Source: Sulfurimonas sp. (GTDB lineage Bacteria > Campylobacterota > Campylobacteria > Campylobacterales > Sulfurimonadaceae). Taken from it: 14,973 nt of DNA. Positions 7,726 to 13,335 of the stretch are shown in pieces. How positions within the stretch are numbered: position 1 is the first letter of the stretch; every line of letters starts with the position of its first letter. Made by a program: the position numbers and the translations under genes. The notes under the pieces were generated by a model. That model had not been told where the DNA came from. It saw only the letters and a program-made list of their open reading frames with translations, and did not search any database. Location: NCBI GenBank assembly GCA_021161305.1, contig JAGHAW010000208.1, positions 1-14,973 of the forward strand, read 5' to 3'.

Positions 7726-7738
7726 AAAGGAAACAGAT

Positions 7739-8536
7739 TTGAAAAAAATTATACTTAGTGCTTTAGTTGCCAGTTCTCTAGTTATGGCAGCAGAATCGGA
7801 CTTAAAAACAGGAACTCCCCTAGTTACACACACTGAATTTGGATACATTGAGACTCAAGGAAACACCGTAACTAAAACTTTTAATCTTGAATCAAAGATA
7901 AAAAAGAGTTGGGAAAAACATATATTTAGCCTACTTCTTGATGGACAATATGCTAGTGATAAAAGCATAGAGACTAAAAATAAATACCTTGTTGAATTAG
8001 AGTATGATTATGAAATAACAGATAGATTTGCATTTAGTTATCTAACTGGTTTTAAACAGGATAAATTTTCAACTTTTAACTATCAATTCTACACAGGTCC
8101 CGGTGCAAAATACAAAGCTGTAAAAACTAAAAAACACAACTTGAGCTTAGAGGGAAATATTCTCTACTCTCAAGATGATATAGCAAATATAAATTATGCT
8201 GCTGATGGATCGATTATTGATTATCCAAATCCAGACAATAAACCAACTGTAACAAGAGTTGATGGGGAACTTAATGACTACGCTTCATTGAGAACAAAAG
8301 GTGTATATAGTTGGCAGATATTAGAAAATCTAAAGTTTGAACAAGAGCTTAGCTATAGAGTTGATTTAGAAGAGACAAAAAACTTTTTTGCTTTTTCAAA
8401 AACAGCATTTAGCAGTAAATTCTCAGATGTTTTTTCAGCAGGTATCAGCTATAAAGTTGATTATGTAAATATGCCGTCAACAGGTAAAGATTACACAGAC
8501 AGAACATTCACTGCTAACCTGATTATCGACTTTTAA
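7739..8536 (+). CDS. DUF481 (YdiY-like) outer-membrane protein, TTG start
   Basis: The product (265 aa) has a signal peptide (KKIILSALVASSLVMA, then AES) and a strand-rich body. Segments such as DRFAFSYLTGFKQDKFSTFNYQFYTGPGAKY match the DUF481 family of presumed outer-membrane barrels, which includes the E. coli salt-induced YdiY. The function is not established. The C-terminus ends in Phe (TANLIIDF). The start is TTG 7739, with AAGGAAA at 7727-7733 five bases upstream. The longer in-frame ORF from 7583 lies inside mscS and would hide the signal peptide, so it is unlikely. It sits 13 bases after mscS. Its last 14 bases overlap the convergent MFS gene. Confidence 0.85.
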   Translation: MKKIILSALVASSLVMAAESDLKTGTPLVTHTEFGYIETQGNTVTKTFNLESKIKKSWEKHIFSLLLDGQYASDKSIETKNKYLVELEYDYEITDRFAFSYLTGFKQDKFSTFNYQFYTGPGAKYKAVKTKKHNLSLEGNILYSQDDIANINYAADGSIIDYPNPDNKPTVTRVDGELNDYASLRTKGVYSWQILENLKFEQELSYRVDLEETKNFFAFSKTAFSSKFSDVFSAGISYKVDYVNMPSTGKDYTDRTFTANLIIDF

Positions 8537-9626
8537 CAGTTTTTGAAAATTTATATAAACTCACACATGCCATAAGTGCGATGAAAGTCGCACTTAAGAA
8601 AAGATATTTCGGATAAAACTCATAAATATAACCAGCACATAAAGCCCCCACAAAACCACCCAAACCATACGTTATGCCAGAGAAAAACTGTTGAGCCAAA
8701 GATTTGTGCTTATAGAGATGAAAAAGATAGCTGATTGCCGCCGAATGAAAAAGTGCAAAGCTAAGAGCGTGCAGACTTTGAGCGAAAAACAGAACTGTCA
8801 GATTTTGAGCAAATGCAAAGAGTAAAAACCATCTTATGGCACTTGCAAATGTTGTTATCTGTAGAATCAAAAGCAGATTTCCACGAAGAAACTTTCCTTG
8901 AAAGAAAAGCATAAAGACCTCAACAACAACTCCAAAACTCCACAGATATATAGTCATATCCAAACTTACACCAAAATCAGTTTCATAGATAGTAAAAAAG
9001 TTGTAAAAAGCCCCAAAACTAACCTGCATAAGAGTTAAACCAAGCCATAGTTTCCAATCATAAAGCAGATTAATGTCATTTTTTATATCTTCTTCTTTTA
9101 TGCTTGAGTGGTAATTATTTTTTACAATTACAAAAGCTACTACAGAAGTTAAAAAAGTAAGAACAAGAAGATAGTTCAAGGCAATATCAGCAGAACTTAA
9201 AAACTTAACAAGCACGAGGGCAACCAAGATAAAACCGACAGAGCCAAAAAGCCTTATCTTGCCATATCTCTCTTTACCGACACACTCAAGTGAAATTACT
9301 TCTATATAAGGCAGTATAAGACTAATCCCTATCCCTAAACCAATATTTGAAAAAAGAAGTTTATAGAAGCTATCTAACGAAAAATAAAAAGAGAGAGAAC
9401 TTACTAGCATTATGATAAGTGCGATATTAAAACTTTTTCTATCAAGTTTAAGACCTTTTATAAAAGCAAAAGGAAGCAAAAATCTAACCAAGGGTCCAGC
9501 TGCAAAGATGATTCCTATCTCACTCGCACTATAACCCACCATAGCCAAAACTTTTGGCATAAAAATGATATAAACACCTATGATGGCAAAGTAAAAAAAG
9601 TAAAAAATTGATAATAGTATTGGCAT
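8523..9626 (-). CDS. MFS transporter, LacY/HcaT-like (MFS_1_like) group
   Basis: This 367-aa protein is almost wholly hydrophobic, with 11-12 predicted membrane helices. The early PKVLAMVGYSASEIGIIFAAGPLVRFLLP segment and the central YGKIRLFGSVGFI resemble the oligosaccharide/nucleoside:H+ symporter-like branch (3-phenylpropionate transporter HcaT and YcaD-like proteins), where an RxWGSxGF motif is typical. The substrate cannot be inferred. A short hydrophilic loop (NNYHSSIKEEDIKND, about residues 170-184) divides the two halves as usual for MFS. The start ATG 9626 has AAAGG nine bases upstream and an extended -10 box before it. It is transcribed away from the radical SAM gene and overlaps the DUF481 gene tail to tail. 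Confidence 0.85.
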   Translation of the reverse strand: MPILLSIFYFFYFAIIGVYIIFMPKVLAMVGYSASEIGIIFAAGPLVRFLLPFAFIKGLKLDRKSFNIALIIMLVSSLSFYFSLDSFYKLLFSNIGLGIGISLILPYIEVISLECVGKERYGKIRLFGSVGFILVALVLVKFLSSADIALNYLLVLTFLTSVVAFVIVKNNYHSSIKEEDIKNDINLLYDWKLWLGLTLMQVSFGAFYNFFTIYETDFGVSLDMTIYLWSFGVVVEVFMLFFQGKFLRGNLLLILQITTFASAIRWFLLFAFAQNLTVLFFAQSLHALSFALFHSAAISYLFHLYKHKSLAQQFFSGITYGLGGFVGALCAGYIYEFYPKYLFLSATFIALMACVSLYKFSKTVKSR

Positions 9627-9647
9627 GTATAGTGACCTTTCGATGAA

Positions 9648-9656
9648 ATTATATCA
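9648..9656 (-). promoter_or_regulatory. Extended -10 promoter of the MFS transporter
   Basis: On the minus strand TGATATAAT is a perfect extended -10 lying 21 bases before the ATG at 9626, with transcription expected near 9641. The leader contains the AAAGG ribosome-binding site. No convincing -35 is seen, as is common in this phylum. Confidence 0.55.
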
Positions 9657-9698
9657 AATTTAAAAAGAAATTTTTAATATATTTACTTACGATTAACT

Positions 9699-9713
9699 TA
9701 TAATAATTATAAT
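9699..9713 (+). promoter_or_regulatory. Two overlapping-register TATAAT boxes, promoter of candidate sRNA or radical SAM leader
   Basis: TATAAT occurs at 9699-9704 and again at 9708-9713. The second predicts a start at about 9720, exactly where the first stem of the candidate RNA begins. No -35 element is clear; the upstream DNA is T-rich. The region lies between two divergent genes. Confidence 0.45.
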
Positions 9714-9719
9714 TTCGGC

Positions 9720-9817
9720 ATCTCAATTATGTTTTCCCCTTTCATAGAGAGATATAGATACTTCAAACAATTATTTAAAAACAGTCAAGCCTTTCCCCCT
9801 TTTTTTAGCTTGACTGT
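9720..9817 (+). ncRNA. Candidate small RNA (or structured leader) with two C/U-rich hairpin loops
   Basis: Downstream of the TATAAT pair, about 98 nt folds by eye into two hairpins. The first pairs 9720-9724 with 9749-9753 and 9728-9731 with 9743-9746, exposing the loop UUUUCCCCUUU. The second is a perfect 10-bp stem (9781-9790 with 9808-9817) exposing a 17-nt loop, CUUUCCCCCUUUUUUUA. A single-stranded linker joins them. Exposed C/U-rich loops are typical of sRNAs that pair with G-rich Shine-Dalgarno regions or G tracts; Helicobacter pylori RepG, with a C/U-rich terminator loop, is a precedent. Against this, no U-tract follows the second stem on the plus strand, so termination is uncertain and the RNA could instead be the leader of the radical SAM gene. 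No sequence homology to RepG is claimed. Confidence 0.38.
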
Positions 9818-9837
9818 AACTTATGTTAAACTTCCAT

Positions 9838-11337
9838 ATGAAAATCATTTTAACAACTTTGAACTCCAGATACACTCACAGCTCTATCGCTCTTAGATAT
9901 CTATATGCAAATCTCAATGAACTCCAAAAAAGTGCTGCAATCTTAGAATTTAGCATAAATGACGCTCTGCAGAGTGTTGCAGAAAAACTACTTATAAACG
10001 AGCCAAGTATTATAGGAATTGGCGTATATATTTGGAATGTCTCTTTCGTTCGTGAACTTATCCATCTAATAAAAAAAATATCCCCTGATACAACTATAGT
10101 TCTAGGTGGTCCTGAAGTTACACACGAACCATTTAGAGTGAATCTTGATGAGGCAGATTTTATCATACAAGGGGAAGGAGATTTGGCTTTTTACAAACTA
10201 TGCAAAGAGCTTATAAACTCTAAACAACCAAAAAACAGAATCATTAAAATGAATATGCCAAATCTTAAAGAGATTAAACTTCCATACAGATACTACACAG
10301 ATGAAGATATACAAAACCGTTACATCTATGTAGAAGCTTCAAGAGGGTGTCCTTTTGAGTGTGAATTTTGTCTCTCTTCTATGGATGAAAGAGTAAGAGC
10401 TTTTAATCTTGATGAACTTTTAGAAGAGTTTGAAACTCTGTGGCAAAGAGGGGCTAGAAATTTTAAGTTTATAGATAGAACTTTTAACCTTAATATAAAA
10501 ACAGCCACTAAACTTCTGGACTTTTTTTTACGAAAAGAACCTCCATACTTTGCCCATTTTGAAGTAATTCCCGATCATTTTCCAATCTCCCTAAGAGAAA
10601 AAATCACAAAATTTCCACATGGTTCTTTACAGTTGGAAATAGGTATACAAACACTAAATCCAGAGATAGCAAACAACATTTCAAGAAATTTAAAACTGGG
10701 TAAAATCAGAGAAAATATATCGTTTTTAGAAAATGAAACAGGTGCTCATATTCATCTGGATTTGATAGTCGGACTCCCAGATGAAAGCTTGGAGAGTTTT
10801 GGAAAAAACCTTGATGAGTTGGTTAGTTTAAGTAGCTGTGAGATTCAGATAGGCATACTTAAAAAACTTTCTGGAACCCGTATAAATCGCCATGATATTG
10901 AACAGGGAATGGTCTACAGCGATATACCTCCTTATGACATCCTAAAAAACTCTCAACTATCTTTTAATGATCTTCAAATTATGAAAAGATTTGCCAGATT
11001 TTGGGACTTGACTTATAACAGTGGTAATTTTAAAAAAAGCATAACTCTTCTTTGGCAAAACAATAGTGTTTATAAAAACTTTTATGCCTTTAGCTCGTGG
11101 ATATATACTCAAACCAATTCTACTTGGAAAATTTCACTTCAAAGATTAGGAGAGTTACTCTTCATCTATCTAACAGAGATTAAAGACTTAGAAAGTAGCA
11201 TTGTTGCTCACGATATGCTAGAAGATATGATGAAATTAAAAGGCAGAGCAATACCCAGCTACCTAAAAGAATTTTCAACTAATTTCACAACAAATGCAAA
11301 AAAAGGAACAGCAGGGTTTAATAAAAGACAAAATTAA
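9838..11337 (+). CDS. B12-binding-domain radical SAM protein with DUF4080-type C-terminus
   Basis: Residues 1 to about 130 form a Rossmann-like cobalamin-binding-type domain (MKIILTTLNSRYTHSSIALRYL, GIGVYIWN, VLGGPEVTHEP). The radical SAM core follows, with C171-P-F-E-C175-E-F-C178, the CxxxCxxC motif that binds the 4Fe-4S cluster and SAM. GSLQLEIGIQTL and HLDLIVGLPDES are typical core strands. The C-terminal roughly 150 residues resemble the DUF4080 extension. Such proteins are cytosolic enzymes of unknown substrate, often presumed methyltransferases or tailoring enzymes. The domain lacks an obvious DxHxxG, so whether it binds cobalamin base-off is unclear. I choose ATG 9838 (499 aa) over ATG 9823 because family members begin with a beta-strand right after the Met. 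Neither start has a visible Shine-Dalgarno. The TAA is immediately followed by a hexanucleotide repeat. Confidence 0.88.
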   Translation: MKIILTTLNSRYTHSSIALRYLYANLNELQKSAAILEFSINDALQSVAEKLLINEPSIIGIGVYIWNVSFVRELIHLIKKISPDTTIVLGGPEVTHEPFRVNLDEADFIIQGEGDLAFYKLCKELINSKQPKNRIIKMNMPNLKEIKLPYRYYTDEDIQNRYIYVEASRGCPFECEFCLSSMDERVRAFNLDELLEEFETLWQRGARNFKFIDRTFNLNIKTATKLLDFFLRKEPPYFAHFEVIPDHFPISLREKITKFPHGSLQLEIGIQTLNPEIANNISRNLKLGKIRENISFLENETGAHIHLDLIVGLPDESLESFGKNLDELVSLSSCEIQIGILKKLSGTRINRHDIEQGMVYSDIPPYDILKNSQLSFNDLQIMKRFARFWDLTYNSGNFKKSITLLWQNNSVYKNFYAFSSWIYTQTNSTWKISLQRLGELLFIYLTEIKDLESSIVAHDMLEDMMKLKGRAIPSYLKEFSTNFTTNAKKGTAGFNKRQN

Positions 11338-11363
11338 TTTTAATTTTAATTTTAATTTTAATT
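11336..11363 (+). repeat. Hexanucleotide simple repeat (AATTTT)x4 plus partial
   Basis: Four perfect copies of AATTTT (11336-11359) and a partial AATT start inside the radical SAM stop codon and run up to the promoter of the next gene. Such tracts can change copy number by slippage. Here a change would alter spacing and the A/T-rich DNA upstream of the -10 boxes, but not any reading frame. Confidence 0.85.
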
Positions 11364-11370
11364 AATAATA

Positions 11371-11390
11371 TATAATCTATAATATATAAT
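11371..11390 (+). promoter_or_regulatory. Tandem -10 boxes of the REC-PAS gene
   Basis: TATAAT occurs at 11371-11376 and 11385-11390, before the ATG at 11412. The second predicts a start near 11397, with CGGGG (11401-11405) as a possible weak ribosome-binding site. The hexanucleotide tract occupies the -35/UP region. Confidence 0.45.
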
Positions 11391-11411
11391 ATTGTCATAT
11401 CGGGGTGTCGT

Positions 11412-12062
11412 ATGCAAAATTTACAAAATATCATTAAATACTCTTCTTCACTAAAACTTCTTTATGTAGAAGACGATGCTATGGCAAGATTATCCACTCT
11501 GTCTATTTTTGAAGAGTTTTTTGATAATATAATAGTAGCAATAGACGGCGAAGATGGATTTGAAAAGTATCAACAAAACAAGATAGACCTCATTATTACA
11601 GATGTGAATATGCCTCGTCTAAATGGTCTTGATATGATAAAAAAGATTAGAGAATTTGATAGTGAAATTTCCATACTTGTTTTATCTGCTTATAATGAAT
11701 CTGATTTTTTCATTGATAGTATAAAACAAGATGTACAAGATTACTTACTAAAACCTATAAATACAGAGCAGTTTTTTTATGTTTTACAAAAAATTATAGA
11801 TAAAAGAGCACTTCAAAATGAGGCTAGGTCAAGTCTACGCTTACTGGGGTAGTATAAAATAACAGATAAAAATTCCATCGTTTCAAAAACAGACACCAAT
11901 GGAATTATTACCTATGCTAATGATGAATTTTGTAAAGTTTCCGGATATAGTTATGACGAACTAATTGGTAAAAGCCACAACATCATAAGACATCCAGACG
12001 CTTCATCATCTTTTTATACAGAGATGGGGATTGGTATAACATCCTAAAAGGATTAAATTCCT
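11412..12062 (+). pseudogene. Degraded REC-PAS signalling gene (amber stop, frameshift, lost C-terminus)
   Basis: The first 146 codons encode an intact receiver domain: acidic pocket D21-D22, phosphorylatable D64 (IITDVNMP), S92 and K114 (YLLKP). A TAG at 11850-11852 follows LRLLG. The same frame then continues without a break as YKITDKNSIVSKTDTNG, ITYANDEFCKVSGYSYDELIGK and HNIIRHPD, a clear PAS domain start. The TAG probably replaced a CAG (Gln). Near 12027 the frame breaks: ATG-GGG-ATT reads to a stop at 12045-12047, whereas one extra base would give EMWDWYNILKG. The coding trace ends at the hairpin near 12060, so any output domain (kinase or GGDEF, by analogy) is gone. The 146-aa receiver could still be made as a stand-alone CheY-like protein, so loss of all function is not certain. 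Confidence 0.82.
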
Positions 12063-12079
12063 CTTGAATTTAATCCTTT
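12047..12079. terminator. 14-bp perfect hairpin at the end of the REC-PAS remnant and the minus-strand gene
   Basis: Arms 12047-12060 and 12066-12079 are exact reverse complements around the loop CTCTT. On the minus strand a run of four T follows, so it could terminate the minus-strand gene ending at 12053. The hairpin includes that gene's last codons. On the plus strand there is no U-tract. The stem is AT-rich, so strength is doubtful. It may also mark the rearrangement junction that removed the rest of the REC-PAS gene. Confidence 0.45.
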
Positions 12080-12508
12080 AGAAATAGCATCATTTATCTC
12101 TTTTTTATATTCGGGGTTAAGTCTTTCTAGTTCTTTGTCAAATTTTACTATTAAATCTTTGTTTGTTTTTGGATGACGACAGATTGTAAAAAGTATATCT
12201 GCATAAACATCAAAATCAGGATGAGGTCTTAAGCCTAATTTTTTATGCACAGTTCCATGATGTTTTATAACCAATTCAAGAGCATCTCTTAATCCAGAAG
12301 TAGAAGTTTTTCTATCTTTTATAATACCAAGCAGGGAGTTTAAACCATTTCTTATCTCTTTTTTTTGAGAAGTTTTAGATACTTTAGATACTTTAGATAC
12401 TTTAGATACTTTTTTCTTTTTTCTTGATGGCATAAAAAGAAAAAATACCAACAATCCAAGAAGAACAACAAGACCCATAATAGATTTAATAAGTAGAGTT
12501 ATTTCCAT
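12053..12508 (-). CDS. Small membrane-anchored hypothetical protein with VSK repeats
   Basis: I do not recognise a family for this 151-aa protein. Residues about 7-26 form one membrane helix (LIKSIMGLVVLLGLLVFFLF), followed by a basic stretch (PSRKKKK) that predicts the C-terminal part is cytoplasmic. Residues 33-45 are a run of VSK triplets encoded by a 9-bp DNA tandem repeat, forming a basic linker. The remaining roughly 100 residues are soluble and helical, with LRDALELVIKHHG, RPHPDFDVYADILFTICRHP and DKELERLNPEYKKEI. The ATG at 12508 has no strong ribosome-binding site, but an extended -10 (12528-12536) lies 19 bases upstream. It is downstream of trxC on the same strand with a 59-base gap. 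A cytoplasmic signalling or scaffold role is only a guess. Confidence 0.75.
   Translation of the reverse strand: MEITLLIKSIMGLVVLLGLLVFFLFMPSRKKKKVSKVSKVSKVSKTSQKKEIRNGLNSLLGIIKDRKTSTSGLRDALELVIKHHGTVHKKLGLRPHPDFDVYADILFTICRHPKTNKDLIVKFDKELERLNPEYKKEINDAISKGLNSRGI
12374..12409 (-). repeat. 9-bp in-frame minisatellite (4 perfect copies)
   Basis: Four identical copies of the plus-strand unit TTTAGATAC encode repeating Lys-Val-Ser on the minus strand. Because the unit is a multiple of three, copy-number change would lengthen or shorten the basic linker next to the membrane helix without shifting the frame. Confidence 0.9.
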
Positions 12509-12527
12509 AGCATCACTTTTTTATAAG

Positions 12528-12536
12528 ATTATAGCA
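12528..12536 (-). promoter_or_regulatory. Extended -10 promoter within a dyad, upstream of the VSK-repeat gene
   Basis: TGCTATAAT reads on the minus strand 19 bases before the ATG at 12508. A 7-bp inverted repeat (12532-12538 with 12549-12555) overlaps it. The dyad could be an operator, or the remnant of a terminator for trxC; it has no long U-run. Confidence 0.45.
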
Positions 12537-12567
12537 GTCCCACTTAAAACTGCTACTTAAAGTAAAA

Positions 12568-12990
12568 CTATATAAACTGCGATACTAGCTGATTTAAACC
12601 AGTCTCATCCATTGCCCCAGACACCCTGTGTACTTCTTTTGCATCTTTAAAAATTATAAGCGTTGGTATACTTCTTATTCCGAATCTAGCACCTAATGTC
12701 TGCTCATTTTCAGTATTTACCTTTGCAAAAAGCACTTTAAGTGGAAAATTTATCGCACTTTTCTCAAAACTTGGTGCCATCATCTTGCATGGACCACACC
12801 AAGGAGCCCAAAAATCAACAACCACAGGAATATCGCTATTTACAACTACCTCATCAAAATTTAAGCTGTTTAGCTCCATTGGTTTTGTATCAAGAAGTGA
12901 CTTTTTACACTTTCCGCAATTAGCTTTCTTATATGAATCTTTTTTTGGTACATTATTTACACTCAAACAGTGTGGACAAACTATTCTCAA
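12568..12990 (-). CDS. trxC: Thioredoxin 2 (TrxC type) with N-terminal zinc finger, TTG start
   Basis: This is a cytosolic thiol-disulfide reductase. Residues 1-28 form the zinc-binding module with C5-x2-C8 and C25-x2-C28, the feature that separates Trx2 from Trx1. The thioredoxin fold follows with the active site W64-C65-G-P-C68 and the cis-proline P109 (SIPT). The total of 140 aa matches E. coli TrxC (139 aa). Its usual role is reducing protein disulfides during oxidative stress, supplied by thioredoxin reductase. The start is TTG 12990, with AAGGAG four to five bases upstream, and a TATAAT (13010-13015) precedes it. No OxyR-like site is evident. All catalytic and zinc residues are present, so it should be functional. 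Confidence 0.93.
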   Translation of the reverse strand: MRIVCPHCLSVNNVPKKDSYKKANCGKCKKSLLDTKPMELNSLNFDEVVVNSDIPVVVDFWAPWCGPCKMMAPSFEKSAINFPLKVLFAKVNTENEQTLGARFGIRSIPTLIIFKDAKEVHRVSGAMDETGLNQLVSQFI

Positions 12991-13009
12991 GACACTCTCC
13001 TTTTACTAA

Positions 13010-13015
13010 ATTATA
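13010..13015 (-). promoter_or_regulatory. -10 box of trxC
   Basis: A perfect minus-strand TATAAT 20 bases before the TTG start predicts a short leader of about 13 nt with AAGGAG in it. Confidence 0.5.
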
Positions 13016-13097
13016 ACCAAATATCGATTTATACTCAGGAATAGAATGATAATATTAAAGGGAAAGATATTTTTGATTAAAATTAAAAATTTATAAA

Positions 13098-13187
13098 TGG
13101 TGGTCGAGGTGAGATTCGAACTCACGGTGGATTTACACCCACACAACCTTTCCAAGGTTGCACCATCGGCCACTCGGACACTCGACC
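13098..13187 (-). tRNA. tRNA-Ser (anticodon GGA)
   Basis: On the minus strand the acceptor arm GGTCGAG (5' end at 13187) pairs with CTCGACC before an encoded CCA (13098-13100). The anticodon stem-loop CAACC-TT-GGA-AA-GGTTG occupies 13144-13160, with the anticodon at 13151-13153, reading UCC and UCU serine codons. A long variable arm (GTGGGTGTAAATCCAC) shows the class II serine form, and the T arm contains GTTCGAATC. The length is 90 nt with CCA. Confidence 0.97.
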
Positions 13188-13302
13188 ATATAATAAATTC
13201 TTCTTTTTTTGAGAAATAGAATTCTACCTATATAGAGATTTAAACTCACTGAAATTGCAATAAAGATAAAAAATATTTATGCTTATCTTATCAATTTAAA
13301 GA

Positions 13303-13308
13303 TACAAT
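13303..13308 (+). promoter_or_regulatory. Possible -10 box of the DUF1538 gene
   Basis: TACAAT lies 27 bases before the ATG at 13336 and would give a leader of about 20 nt that includes AAAGG at 13325-13329. No -35 is clear, and the surroundings are AT-rich. Confidence 0.35.
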
Positions 13309-13335
13309 CCTATTATTATTTAATAAAGGTTATCA

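Noticed and set aside
7583..7738. Upstream ATG extending the DUF481 protein by 52 residues
   Set aside because: It lies inside mscS in another frame. The TTG at 7739 has a ribosome-binding site and begins a clean signal peptide.
7525..7848. Minus-strand ORF of 107 codons across the mscS/DUF481 junction
   Set aside because: It is antisense to two well-supported genes and has no recognisable protein character.
9720..9837. Cobalamin riboswitch ahead of the B12-binding radical SAM gene
   Set aside because: The leader is too short and I see no B12-box-like conserved segment; only two simple hairpins are present.
11336..11410. AT-rich tract as a replication origin or DnaA-box cluster
   Set aside because: No DnaA-box-like sequences are seen; the tract is a simple hexamer repeat plus -10 boxes.
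12741..13009. Plus-strand ORFs opposite trxC
   Set aside because: trxC has all catalytic and zinc residues on the other strand; these are shadow frames.
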